A model generated the notes under the pieces. That model did not search any database, had not been told where the DNA came from, and worked only from the letters and a program-made list of their open reading frames with translations. A DNA stretch of 64,000 bases from Flavobacteriales bacterium. Lineage in GTDB: Bacteria; Bacteroidota; Bacteroidia; NS11-12g; UBA9320. Positions 58,701 through 64,000 of the stretch are shown one piece after another. Location: assembly GCA_020635455.1 (NCBI GenBank), contig JACJZT010000009.1, forward strand, positions 45,443 through 109,442, in the 5' to 3' direction. Position 1 is the stretch's first letter; every line of letters begins with the position of its first letter. The position numbers were made by a program, and so were the translations under genes.

Positions 58701-59906
58701 CTGAGAGACAATATTTATCTGTCGGTTGATGCTCGACAAGATGCGAATGATGTCCTCCTAGGAACTGTTCAATATTCTATTAATCTGGCACCCAATGCCA
58801 CTATTTCAAGGAACATGAATGTGAATGTAAGTGGAGTTCCATTGGGAGATTATAACGTTTTGGTAACTACCGATGTTCTAAACAACATCAATGAAAGCAT
58901 AGATACCAATAACTCAAACATTTCAGGAAATTTACTGAATGTTACAGTTCCAATTTTACCCATTGATGTTAAGACCAACGATACTCTTGATGATAACGAA
59001 CAGATTTATCATCGCATCATTATTCCAAACAATCTTGCAGGTGAATCTATGCTTATCACTTTAAAAGGTGATTCGATCAACGGGGATAATCAGATTTATG
59101 TGAAGTATGAAGATATAGTCACAGGTTCTAACTTCGATTATAAATTCCGTGAACCTTTTATGGGAAATCAGGAGATCATTATTCCAGAATTAATGGAAGG
59201 AACCTATTATCTGCTCACAACAGGTAAGACCTATGTCGGAAATAAACAGGACATCACCCTTCTGGCTCGTATTTTGCCCTTCGAGATCCGCAAGGTTACA
59301 CCGGGATCAGGTGGCAACACTGGTGAAGTTACCGTTTTGATCGAAGGATCTAAACTTGACAGCGGCACATTGTTTACCCTTGAAAGATTAGGTTCTCCAC
59401 CTTTTGCAAATTTGGGAGATACCTCGCTTAATTATAATTACAGACAAACCGTTCCTGAACGTACTGTATTGCTGGATCCTACTAAAGTCTACGTAACTTT
59501 TAACCTTACGGGTTACGATACCGGGTTTTACGATATAAAAGGAATAAAACCCAACGAAACCACTGTTCTTAAAAATGGATTTAAGGTAGTTCCGGGTGAT
59601 GGAGGGGACCTGAATGTTACCATTGCTCGACCGGGAAATCAAAGAACGAACAACGTTTCATCCATGCAGGTATTGTTTACGAATGATGGTAATGTGGATA
59701 TTGTAGACCATAAGATCATTATTACCAGCAACACCGGTGCACCTATTGCACTTGATCCAAACGACCTTTCCAAAAACCAGACAAGTGTTGAGATAACCGT
59801 TCAGGAAAATGGAGGTCCTCCGGGCAGACTCCGGCCACAAGGAAACGGAGCGGTAGATATTTATACAAAAGCGAGTAATGCATTAGGTTTCACTATACTT
59901 AAATAA
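46773..59906 (+). CDS. Giant secreted protein with five beta-helix modules and eight CARDB repeats
   Basis: The 4377-residue protein has a signal peptide (MKKILHVLAISIFLVLTGFL, cleaved after TASAQ), and a Cys-rich N-terminal domain (about 30-160). Residues about 160-2860 are five modules, each a CARDB-like domain, a YTIGGT-type start (residues 279, 821, 1360, 1903, 2447), a right-handed beta-helix, and a DIGADEF end (703, 1237, 1780, 2323, 2852). An FN3-like domain (about 2968) leads to eight CARDB repeats (starts 3066 to 3941, period about 124), then a pre-peptidase-like domain and an IPT/TIG-like domain. No sorting domain is seen at the C-terminus. The start is ATG 46773 (TTG 46764 rejected). 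It is probably a surface adhesin or stalk. Confidence 0.85.
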   Translation: MKKILHVLAISIFLVLTGFLNTQTASAQIVDTLLFDYDDYFSCDACGDDIMYNVGGTNDSFVDPSNSSVTVFKMDVKLKLFTCYTGNLIMFLNGTPVDTAFISSMCSCNACDSLLFHVSELQMLSYYKRNGKNKIEIKRIGGTGLYIDRSYVYLTKKSNLDYDAAVIGIDTPSVIACKGSQRLVVRVSNFGLKPFTGLDIDWKWNGTTQSTVSFSGTLDTLNGSNNHDTGVYLGSKSVTVGKTDTLVVWTSSPGGQVDSFTSNDTAVFYIRGGLSDTLTVGGSSPDFGTIQDALDAIMVYGVCGPTYISIRPGKYSEKLHLYGIPGSNQANRITFFSENGDSSSVIVESLGTSSSDNQTLLLENTGNLIFRQITFEALGSSYSTTVQLKANVENIQFDRCHFIGYYGTLTGSAASNIYRTYYSSSDMLKNVEFNQCNIANGSYGIFCTSPNNPNLDGFMVNNCILHDQYYMNLRCQSGRNVVISNCNFDRNPSSYTSGYGVYLYNISDSLRILNNRIFQKNGNYYGLYMGSCYGISGNRHLVANNFISCSTSNTSRNCYYADYCNYVDLVHNNFFQSTPYSLANVAQINEGVNNRVLNNNFFNNDGGRAFLFASSNQNSIERSDRNNFFNKGNDIGTFYGKSITEIPDLWPLGSDTNSVSVNPGHPGTYDLHVYHVDLDGRAESFPPIDTDIDGEARNSSGPDIGADEFRLVGVDAGIQSFEKVIADTQCLNVVVKNFGAVTLTSVSINWMLNGVTKTTRNWTGSLPKGDTAVVCLGTLIFSSDTLYHLKTWTSSPNSSTDSIPQNDTLDTQFFPAMSGIYTIGGTNPDFSTFDSAVMALNRGGIKDSVLFKVRNGTYTEQFEIGNIGAHHKKNAVVFESESKDSSKVIVQFASTNSSNNYVVYLNGSVGVSFRHMTFKNTGSSYQRVIYISNYSRSICFENNRFENNDSTNSTSNRPLVYIYYNRGEDLVFRHNYFNRGSYGILYSGDYNSRDFNVNIEGNRFRNQGYVSIYGDEFEQFQITRNEIMVLNDYVNYGLYLSDIYGASNISNNRIIVSGMSVSYGMYLDYFYSSSDTLRIFNNFISIDGEYYASGIYGYYLYPANIYHNNVYNNSNYDPNYGSALETYYGVLRIHNNNLFHTRNLSFYYYYPDHLISNFNNLWSGGPNIGYFNNNFYTSLSNFSAAQNKDTNSVSVDPLFTSEYDLHTSSIQINGKGKPLNSVPFDIDGEARDTLKPDIGADEFSPLARDMGILKFISPPQRFYADTTEIEVVAINYGLDTVKSFTAQAMFNTDTLPRVVVNKTLASGDTAVINLGKYVFVKDSVYNFFAWTSLPNGSSDQKAANDTAVSLNRRSAMYGVYTIGGTAPDFPTFTDAIGALKVAGIIDSVRFRVRNGTYNEQLVIPEIEGAGMRNSIVFESETKDSSKVTLQFNSTRSDSNFVVLFEGADGITFRLMKVHSLSSSYAIVFKLKNDAQYITLYKNNIVGPNTSGSSTTRSLLHIDEGLNNYLSVDGNQFNEGDYSVYFYGYNPNPPYDYCVGTEIINNKFQKANYAAIYCEYGDSVRIHNNYVFMYEYPYAYPFYLYYLQNFQITNNQLYIPSANIGIYTYYCGDNSFNNLIANNMLYITNSLTNIYGFYMYGLGNTDIIHNTVKVDAGSNSSSYALYMNNGSDNNIYNNIFSNFNNGYAMYFDDNNLFDHCDNNDLYTNGSILTYLPSVNYPDLMSWNAGTGNDSNSISVDPVFRSMSNLHVKEVSLNAAARFFNSVPFDIDNEARDSLAPDIGADEFDLPPNDAGIVDILIPKTPFPADTQSVTVVLKNFGGNPLYAADIDWNFNGTSQSTYSWSDTLLAGDTMHVKLGVKVFMRDSSYSMKVWSSSPNGTADSIPGNDTATVLNQFPALSGIYTIGGASPDFLTFTDAIDAMKKGGIVDSVRFDVRNGSYSEQFVIPYIRGAMKENSIIFQSEQMDSSKVLLVGLNSSSKNYVVKMDSTSGVTFRYMSLKTNQINTYNRVFHIYRGCRNINIHHCNIRGKDYSYTGDAASLIYQDISSSSERAFENIKIDCNRFHGGAYGVNAYAYSNIGHGNNMRITRNNFENQYYMGLYLYYLNNFVVDSNTLYHSNTSYGNGFGLYGYYCTGGFQLTQNNFYNQEYYGVYLYNCDGTTNDTSLVANNFIHVRSASSVLGLYAGSCDYINVFHNNIHVNNGNTSSYASQFSSNYSMACYNNNFVNSGSGYAISFGGTLPRSDNNNLYSNGTYLGYYSTARTNLSTWRSATGKDANSISVDPDYISNTDLHVRNIDLNGSARNLRYLVMYDFDGEMRDSLSDIGADEFKIPAADDAGISRYHSPVSPFKAGITPVKVYIKNYGSDTLKSATIHWRVNGNTQTNKSWVGKLAPGLDDTVTVGNFNFPSGKQHELEFWTSLPNGKTDSTSYNDSLIKKDIYPALSGMYTVGGSLPDYPTIADAVKALSLGGVIDTVRFMIRSGTYAVTQEIGPYPGGGPNRPVYIESQNGDSSSVTFISTGYNHIFYIKGADYLKFKKISFKPGYYYGVRYDNGSNNLGFENCYFNLGTYYYSYGIYSSSDQDDSLRVSNCRFDNGSLGIYAYSSSSLVEKGMIVENCTFNNQRSYCIYTDYNREFRIVRNTFSNSVGAYCVYLDDGQGGFTVSHNKFNFSNTSGKAVYIRDYSGSSGSRGNIFNNFISMNGSDGNSEAIHFYNCTYINFFHNSINVYGSSTSTYAFKAQYGNNYDLRNNIYCNIGGGFAVAYLNGASVVKSDYNDIYTTGTYIGQYNSTDYSNLSAWKSATSQDANSLSLNPAFTSNTDLHSNLISLDSACLPLSLVSDDIDLEMRNTVRADIGADEFQSLTDNLGISKIITPSNSCSLDSSLVKVTVFNYGNMPQVNFPVRYRHNGGSILSTTVSDTLKPGKSVDLTFTGKILLGLNTPENITVWTDLSTEKYRLNDTLKQNFTNYQKPDTVRNMVPADSTINVDFPISLSWLPSIGATVYDLYLWKSTESKPGSPNVSSITQISYQFNNGLEYGATYLWQIIAKNPVCQTPGLIKQFTLRHLPDLTVEEVHSPNSAFSANTISISWKIKNTGSGPTSGSWYDAVYLSADAVLDVTDQYLGATPNISALSSGQSYSNSMNVTLPNGISGNYYIFVKTDNYRGMLEADENNNFARDTGKMFVTLTPPPNLIVSSVVRPSNVFSGSPASIFYTVKNKGTGATRSGTWRDRIYLSKDNVVNGSATILATVIHIGNLAKDSVYTYSGTVNIPPYISGKYMYLVYTDFQNNEYEYASEGDNVTASDTINVILTPPPDLIVKDLTATDTASNRETINVQYNVINDGGTTTGNGSYSSLFLCPTSTFNVGISQFLANVYHAPIDTKDTSKVSVNIKIPNGFNGNYYLFAVADYYNYVNEVTNETNNVSSGLKINVISPDLVISRVSVASVDSTGSKTNVQFVAANEGKGTKFSPTLSEDETYMVFISKSSTWDMSKSTSIGQIRNHQTILPGDSIIKDLVVTIPDSCSGQRYFYVYADQNNVIYEYDKENNNTGRSNLMNVITSPYPDLIPSFFSIPDSSAAGNVIGLNYHVINKGDKTALPTWKDRFYLSRDSVFNPAKLLTLGTTTRSSDLEVDSSYGGNVYFLLPNDLVRGNYFYYLHTDYEKKVFEVDDTNIVRSKKVFIDGYPAVDLSVNCPSIMDTMMSGSSYLLNYSVTNIGEAKTAVNSWNDGVHLLNGIIWDIDTLTAPPLKTIFINKALDKDSTYTISQFVTIPNGYSGPYYLVVANDITNKVMDVDTSNDYKYVCDQYGQPKKLEIKLTPPPDLQITSWDVPTTATSGQPFKAKWKVDNKGTGATRSGAWKDQFYLSTDYTIGSGDILLGEKTHVGNLNVSGSYNDSLNLIIPNSQVGNFIVLIRTDGANVEYEHTNEGNNVVSAIITASKAPPADLIVTTVTAPDSVISGKTINVAWDVKNQGSNPASGSLRDNIYLSVDARQDANDVLLGTVQYSINLAPNATISRNMNVNVSGVPLGDYNVLVTTDVLNNINESIDTNNSNISGNLLNVTVPILPIDVKTNDTLDDNEQIYHRIIIPNNLAGESMLITLKGDSINGDNQIYVKYEDIVTGSNFDYKFREPFMGNQEIIIPELMEGTYYLLTTGKTYVGNKQDITLLARILPFEIRKVTPGSGGNTGEVTVLIEGSKLDSGTLFTLERLGSPPFANLGDTSLNYNYRQTVPERTVLLDPTKVYVTFNLTGYDTGFYDIKGIKPNETTVLKNGFKVVPGDGGDLNVTIARPGNQRTNNVSSMQVLFTNDGNVDIVDHKIIITSNTGAPIALDPNDLSKNQTSVEITVQENGGPPGRLRPQGNGAVDIYTKASNALGFTILK
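47257..55346 (+). repeat. Five tandem beta-helix modules of about 542 residues
   Basis: The starts of the helix part (YTIGGT-like) are spaced 542, 539, 543 and 544 residues apart, and the DIGADEF ends 534, 543, 543 and 529. Motifs recur in order in each module: NFG/NYG in the CARDB-like domain, YTIGG-x-x-PDF, VRNGTY-type strand, N/Y-rich helix rungs, NSVSVDP, and GEARD then DIGADEF. The sequences have diverged, so the duplications are old. Confidence 0.9.
55968..58950 (+). repeat. Eight tandem CARDB-type repeats
   Basis: Each repeat starts with a D/N-L-x-V/I segment after PPP/P and lasts about 120-133 residues (starts at residues 3066, 3189, 3313, 3433, 3562, 3685, 3818, 3941). Recurring motifs are G-x-G-x-T-x-S-G-x-W, D-x-x-YLS, GNYYIFV-type and E-x-x-NN. 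CARDB domains are Ig-like spacers of surface proteins and make a rod. Confidence 0.85.
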
Positions 59907-59912
59907 TCAGTC

Positions 59913-62900
59913 ATGGCATACACTATTAAAAATATATTCAAAAACACACTTATAATAGCCGGTCTGTTAAATTTCGGTCTGATGGCCCAGTCCGACAACA
60001 GGATCCTTGAAGCCGAATACAACAATTCCAACCAGTTGTTTTATGTTGAGCCGCATCCATCCTGGAGCAAAACCAGTTTACAGGACCTTCCTGAGAAAAT
60101 GGCTGAAATTTACAGTGTCTCTCCAAGATTTGGTTTCGCCGTGAAATCGGAAATTGTGGAAGACCGTTTTGTATTCACTAGAGTTGAACAAACGATCGGA
60201 GGATATCCTGTAGTTGAAGGCGATATGGTGATGAAAAGGGACAAGGAAGGTAGTTTGCTTTCCATCTTCGGAACTTTAAGGGAACCTGCTTCCATAACCA
60301 CTCCTGTTAAAACCAGTGTTGAAGCATTAAACATTGCACTTCAAACTTTAAATGTCTCAGAGGACGATTACTTTATGGGGGACGACGGTAGGGTGCAACC
60401 CGTAACAGCACTCAAATACGCTTTCATTAACGGGAACCGCAGTGGTAAGGTTACACTTTGTTATGAGCTCAAAATAGCAACGATGGAGCCTGCTTATTGG
60501 ATGGTATACGTAAACGCAGTGAATGGTACTGTTGAATACTACTACAACGGACAATCACATGCCAATGGAACCGGAGCGACTCTTTATTCAGGAAATAAAG
60601 CCATTAACACTAAGAAAGAAGCTGTTGGTTATTCTCTGATCGATACGGCCAGAAAAATCGAAACCCGAAATTTCAGAAACGTTGTTAACACAAACGTTAA
60701 TTCTCCTAATGGCGGGTTTATTGTAAAAGATCCTAATAATGTATTCGATTCAACCGACCAGAAGTATTGTGTGGACGTTCACTGGGGATTAGGAGTTACA
60801 TACGATTACTACCTTCAAACCCACGGCAGAAATTCATACGATGGTGCCGGAAGTACCATAAAAGGAAACGTTCGCTGGGATAAAGATTACAATAATGCGT
60901 TTTTCTCCCCTGCCACCAACCAAATGTATTTTGGAAAAGGTGATGGAACCGATTATACCGATTGGGTAAGTCTGGATGTGATCGGGCATGAATTTTCGCA
61001 TTCTCTGGTCAACGCTACTGCTAATCTAACTTATCAGGGTGAATCAGGGGCGCTTAATGAATCCTTTGCCGATATTTTTGGTCATTGTATTGAAGCAAAA
61101 GGAAAAGGTGTTAACTGGGCCTTGTTTGAAGAGATTTTTACTCCCGCGAATGCAGGAGATGCTGTGCGAAACATGGATGATCCCAACAAATCAGGTAACA
61201 CTGGTACTTACGCATGGTTGCATTGTCCGGATACCTATAAGGGCACATTTTGGAAAAGTACGGCATCGGGAGCCTATGATGCAGGTGGTGTGCATTTTAA
61301 TTCGGGGGTACAAAATTTCTGGTTTTACTTACTTACCGTTGGAGGAAACGGAACGAACGATGCTCCGCTTAACCATGCTTATTCTGTAACCGGTATTGGT
61401 CAGGTTAAAAGTGAAAAGATCGCATATCGCGCACTTACCATGTACTTAACGGCAGGGTCAGATTATAAAGCGGCCCGAAAAGCTGCATTGTCCGCAGCCG
61501 AAGATCTTTATCCTTCAACCGGTAACCAAAAATCAAACGAGTATATACAGACCTGTAATGCCTGGTATGCAGTTGGTGTTGGTGAAAAATGTTGTGATAA
61601 GGATAGCTTAGACCTTACCTTTAAGGTAAAAGACACACGCTGCTTTAACACCAAAGATGGTGAGATTGAGTTAACCGTTAAGAAGAAAGGTAATGTTTAT
61701 GTGAATTGTGATTATCGATGGCATAAGGGAGATACAGCATCTTCAGTTTTAGCAACCAGTAAAGATATTCAGAATCTGGACTCCGGTAATTATTATGTTA
61801 TCGTTAAAGATACCATTGCAAAATGTGAAGTCCTTGATAAGGCAAGGGTCAATAAGCCTGAAAAGGTTAAGGTTACTGTTGCCGGTGGTACTACAATAAT
61901 TGGTGCCTGTCAAAGAACTTATACCGTAACTTTAACTGCTTCTGCAAGTGGAGGCCATCCAAGCAGTAGTGGAGACCCTTACACCTGGAATTGGCCGAAT
62001 GCCATTAAACAGGTTACCTGTGGTGGTTCAAGCGGTTTTTCAAATACTTACACTGCAATCGCAACAGACAGTAACGGATGTAAGGGCAATGGATCCGCTA
62101 TTGTAACATACATTCCTGTGGTTTGTTCATACGACCCTAACGAAATTATTGGACCACCGAGTTTTGGTGATCAAAAATGGGTGTCGGTCAATGCCACTTT
62201 ACCGTATAAGATTCGTTTTGAAAACGATCCGAAATTTGCGACAGCGCCTGCCCAAAGGGTTAGGATTGATCATAAGCTAGACAGTAATGTAGATCTTACT
62301 TCTTTCAGAGTCGGAAGTTTTGGATTTTACCATTATGAGTTCGACGTCCCGAACAATATTTCGGTTTACTACAAACGTCTTGATATACGAGATTCATTTG
62401 GTTTATATTTGGATGTTACCGCTGGACTTGACGTAAGTAACCGCAGTGCTTTCTGGGAATTCCAAAGTATTGATCCCAAGACCGGACTGCCTCCTACAGC
62501 CGGTGATGCAGGATTCCTCGGAATAAACGATACCATAACCCACAAAGGTGAAGGTTTTGTGAATTATACCATTCGACCTCGAAACAATTCAAAAACCGGC
62601 GATAGTATCAGGGCAAAAGCTGTGATCGTATTTGATGACAATCCCGAAGTACTAACACCCAGAATTCACAATTTGATCGATGCCGTACCACCAACCAGTT
62701 CAATTAAAACTGTCCCTGCAATAATTGATTCTGCACTTTTCCAGATGACCCTCAGAGGTCAGGATGATCCTAATGCATCAGGACTTGCTTATTTTGATAT
62801 TTACGTTTCAGAAAATGGTGCAGCATATCAGGCTTATGCCAAGGAGATCTCAGATACGGTATTAGGATTTAACGGAAATTTCGGATCAAGCTATAAGGCG

Positions 62901-64000
62901 TATACAATTGCAACCGACAATACTGGCAACAGAGAAACTGCTAAAGCCGATCCGGATGTTACTTTCAGTATAGCTTCCAAAGATTTTTTCCGACCCTTAC
63001 CTGGTGCGATCAGTTTATGTGCAGGGGATACCTTTAATATACGATGGTTCAGGTCGTTCTTTAACGGGATCAGTCTTGAGTATACAGCAGATAGTGGAAT
63101 CACTTATAACAACATAGCCACCAACCTGAGTGGAACAGATACTCTTTACAGATGGAAAGTTCCAACCGGTATTACCGGAATAAATAATTACTTCCTCAGA
63201 GCCATCGGTCCAAATAATAATGTACTGGACACTTCTGAATGGTTCGAATTAAAACAAGGACCGGCATTTGATCTTGGCCCGGATACCTCTTTCTGCGACC
63301 AAAGTACGTTTAGCCTGAATCTGGATCCCGGAAGCGGATATTCTGCCTATAAATGGTCAGATAGTAGTTCGAATCAAACACTGAGTGTAAATAATTATGG
63401 AACATATTGGGTTAAGGTTATGGCTTCAACCGGTTGTAGCAATACCGACCAAATTACCATTTCAAGGGATCTTTTACCGGTAATTTCAAGTAAAACGGTG
63501 GTTTCTGTAAAATGTTTCGGAGACAGTACCGGAAGCATAGACCTGGTTGTGGTCTCCGGTTCTGCTCCTTATCAATATTTATGGAGCAATTCCGAAACCA
63601 CGCAGGATTTGGCAAAAATACCCGCAGGAAGTTATAGTGTTATTATTTCAGATAGCAGGAAATGTTCCATTTATGATACAAGTATAATCACTGAACCTGC
63701 ATCTCCATTAGCATTAAGCAGTACTCAAACGAATGTGGATTGTAATGGAAATGCAACCGGCTCCATCGATCTGAGTGTTACAGGAGGAACCATAACGTAT
63801 ACCTATGTTTGGACAGCTTCCAATGGAGGATCCGTTCCTTCGGGTCAAGCTAATAATCAGGACCTTAGCGGATTGGTGGCAGGTGATTACAGTGTTGCTG
63901 TTACTGATAAGAACGGTTGTACTCAAACCAAACAAATAACGATTACGCAACCAGGTACTCCGCTTGGAAGCAGCCTTAGCTCCATTAATGTATCCTGTTT
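59913..64000 (+). CDS. M4-family (thermolysin-like) metalloprotease with SprB-type repeats (3' end outside window)
   Basis: The visible 1362 residues have a signal peptide (cleaved after GLMAQ), an inhibitory FTP/PepSY-type propeptide (about 30-210), and an M4 peptidase domain. The zinc site HEFSH is at residues 359-363, the third ligand Glu383 in NESFAD lies 24 residues from His359 as in thermolysin, and the catalytic His461 is in GGVHFNSGVQ. After about residue 560 come Ig/PKD-like domains, a SYDPNEI-type domain (about 735-940), more Ig-like domains and, from about 1200, at least two SprB repeats. It starts 6 nt after the giant gene stop, so it is co-transcribed. The frame is open at the window edge. 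Confidence 0.93.
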   Translation, partial: MAYTIKNIFKNTLIIAGLLNFGLMAQSDNRILEAEYNNSNQLFYVEPHPSWSKTSLQDLPEKMAEIYSVSPRFGFAVKSEIVEDRFVFTRVEQTIGGYPVVEGDMVMKRDKEGSLLSIFGTLREPASITTPVKTSVEALNIALQTLNVSEDDYFMGDDGRVQPVTALKYAFINGNRSGKVTLCYELKIATMEPAYWMVYVNAVNGTVEYYYNGQSHANGTGATLYSGNKAINTKKEAVGYSLIDTARKIETRNFRNVVNTNVNSPNGGFIVKDPNNVFDSTDQKYCVDVHWGLGVTYDYYLQTHGRNSYDGAGSTIKGNVRWDKDYNNAFFSPATNQMYFGKGDGTDYTDWVSLDVIGHEFSHSLVNATANLTYQGESGALNESFADIFGHCIEAKGKGVNWALFEEIFTPANAGDAVRNMDDPNKSGNTGTYAWLHCPDTYKGTFWKSTASGAYDAGGVHFNSGVQNFWFYLLTVGGNGTNDAPLNHAYSVTGIGQVKSEKIAYRALTMYLTAGSDYKAARKAALSAAEDLYPSTGNQKSNEYIQTCNAWYAVGVGEKCCDKDSLDLTFKVKDTRCFNTKDGEIELTVKKKGNVYVNCDYRWHKGDTASSVLATSKDIQNLDSGNYYVIVKDTIAKCEVLDKARVNKPEKVKVTVAGGTTIIGACQRTYTVTLTASASGGHPSSSGDPYTWNWPNAIKQVTCGGSSGFSNTYTAIATDSNGCKGNGSAIVTYIPVVCSYDPNEIIGPPSFGDQKWVSVNATLPYKIRFENDPKFATAPAQRVRIDHKLDSNVDLTSFRVGSFGFYHYEFDVPNNISVYYKRLDIRDSFGLYLDVTAGLDVSNRSAFWEFQSIDPKTGLPPTAGDAGFLGINDTITHKGEGFVNYTIRPRNNSKTGDSIRAKAVIVFDDNPEVLTPRIHNLIDAVPPTSSIKTVPAIIDSALFQMTLRGQDDPNASGLAYFDIYVSENGAAYQAYAKEISDTVLGFNGNFGSSYKAYTIATDNTGNRETAKADPDVTFSIASKDFFRPLPGAISLCAGDTFNIRWFRSFFNGISLEYTADSGITYNNIATNLSGTDTLYRWKVPTGITGINNYFLRAIGPNNNVLDTSEWFELKQGPAFDLGPDTSFCDQSTFSLNLDPGSGYSAYKWSDSSSNQTLSVNNYGTYWVKVMASTGCSNTDQITISRDLLPVISSKTVVSVKCFGDSTGSIDLVVVSGSAPYQYLWSNSETTQDLAKIPAGSYSVIISDSRKCSIYDTSIITEPASPLALSSTQTNVDCNGNATGSIDLSVTGGTITYTYVWTASNGGSVPSGQANNQDLSGLVAGDYSVAVTDKNGCTQTKQITITQPGTPLGSSLSSINVSC
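63500..64000 (+). repeat. SprB-type repeats at the C-terminal side of the M4 protease
   Basis: The pattern V-x-C-x-G-x-x-T-G-S-I-D-L, then YxYxW and L-x-x-G-x-Y-S-V-x-x-x-D-x-x-x-C appears at KCFGDSTGSIDLVV and again at DCNGNATGSIDLSV, and a third copy begins at the window end (SINVSC). Such repeats occur in SprB-like adhesins of gliding Bacteroidota. Confidence 0.8.

Noticed and set aside
61039..61389. 116-residue frame overlapping the M4 protease
   Set aside because: The overlapping frame contains the protease active-site residues with correct spacing, so this one is a shadow.

Overview
This window is chromosomal DNA from a member of the Bacteroidota, probably a Chitinophagales/Sphingobacteriales/Flavobacteriales-like environmental lineage. 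The evidence is a complete type IX secretion/gliding core (porP/sprF, gldK, gldL, gldM, gldN), a SusC/SusD pair, several TonB-dependent receptors with carboxypeptidase-regulatory-like N-termini, very large secreted proteins with PKD, CARDB and SprB repeats, a type-B (gliding-motility-associated) C-terminal sorting domain, and Bacteroidota-type -7 promoter boxes (TAnnTTTG) in front of many genes. Shine-Dalgarno sequences are generally absent, as is usual in this phylum. No tRNA, rRNA, CRISPR array, insertion sequence or phage gene was seen.

Layout. 1-303: end of a small membrane protein. 304-736: gene-free stretch with inverted repeats. 737-6547 (minus): SusC-SusD and two accessory secreted proteins. 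6713-8866 (minus): surE, a small membrane protein, lpxB. 8961-13781 (minus): miaB, a sigma-54 activator, lptE, a TPR protein, secG, closed by a UUCG-loop terminator. 13852-16904 (minus): a TonB-dependent receptor and an upstream Crp/Fnr-type regulator, with two perfect FNR-type boxes between their start codons. 16967-19635 (minus): DUF4199 protein, SRPBCC protein, PlsC, GatC, LolD-like ATPase. 19686-19991 (minus): DUF3276. 20244-26335 (plus): leucine-dehydrogenase-type enzyme, GT-C-like membrane protein, nusB, DUF1573, yajC, coaE, pyrR-like gene, lipoprotein. 26424-31769 (plus): a 1781-residue Asp-box/PKD protein with a type-B T9SS signal. 31766-35557 (minus): pdhA, TPR protein, ribH, lplA, nth. 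35608-38217: recF, lipoprotein (minus), DUF721, rpe. 38344-40833 (plus): TonB-dependent receptor. 40987-46610 (plus): porP/sprF and gldKLMN, closed by a 13-bp terminator. 46773-64000 (plus): a 4377-residue beta-helix/CARDB protein followed after 6 nt by an M4 metalloprotease with SprB-type repeats that runs off the window.

How it fits together. GldKLMN and PorP form the outer-membrane ring, proton-driven motor and substrate-side components of type IX secretion. The 1781-residue protein carries the matching type-B signal; the giant protein and the protease are probable surface or secreted cargo. The rest is envelope biogenesis (lpxB, lptE, plsC, secG, yajC, LolD-like), nutrient uptake (SusCD, two receptors) and housekeeping.

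Best leads: (1) the regulator with an ExxSR recognition helix beside two perfect TTGAT-N4-ATCAA sites placed at activator positions before a receptor gene; (2) two genes, coaE and the receptor at 38344, with no ATG/GTG/TTG codon that could start the full protein, each having AUC or AUU exactly where Met is expected; (3) five very regular ~542-residue modules in the giant protein, and the apparent sharing of one ancestral domain string between it and the adjacent M4 protease.
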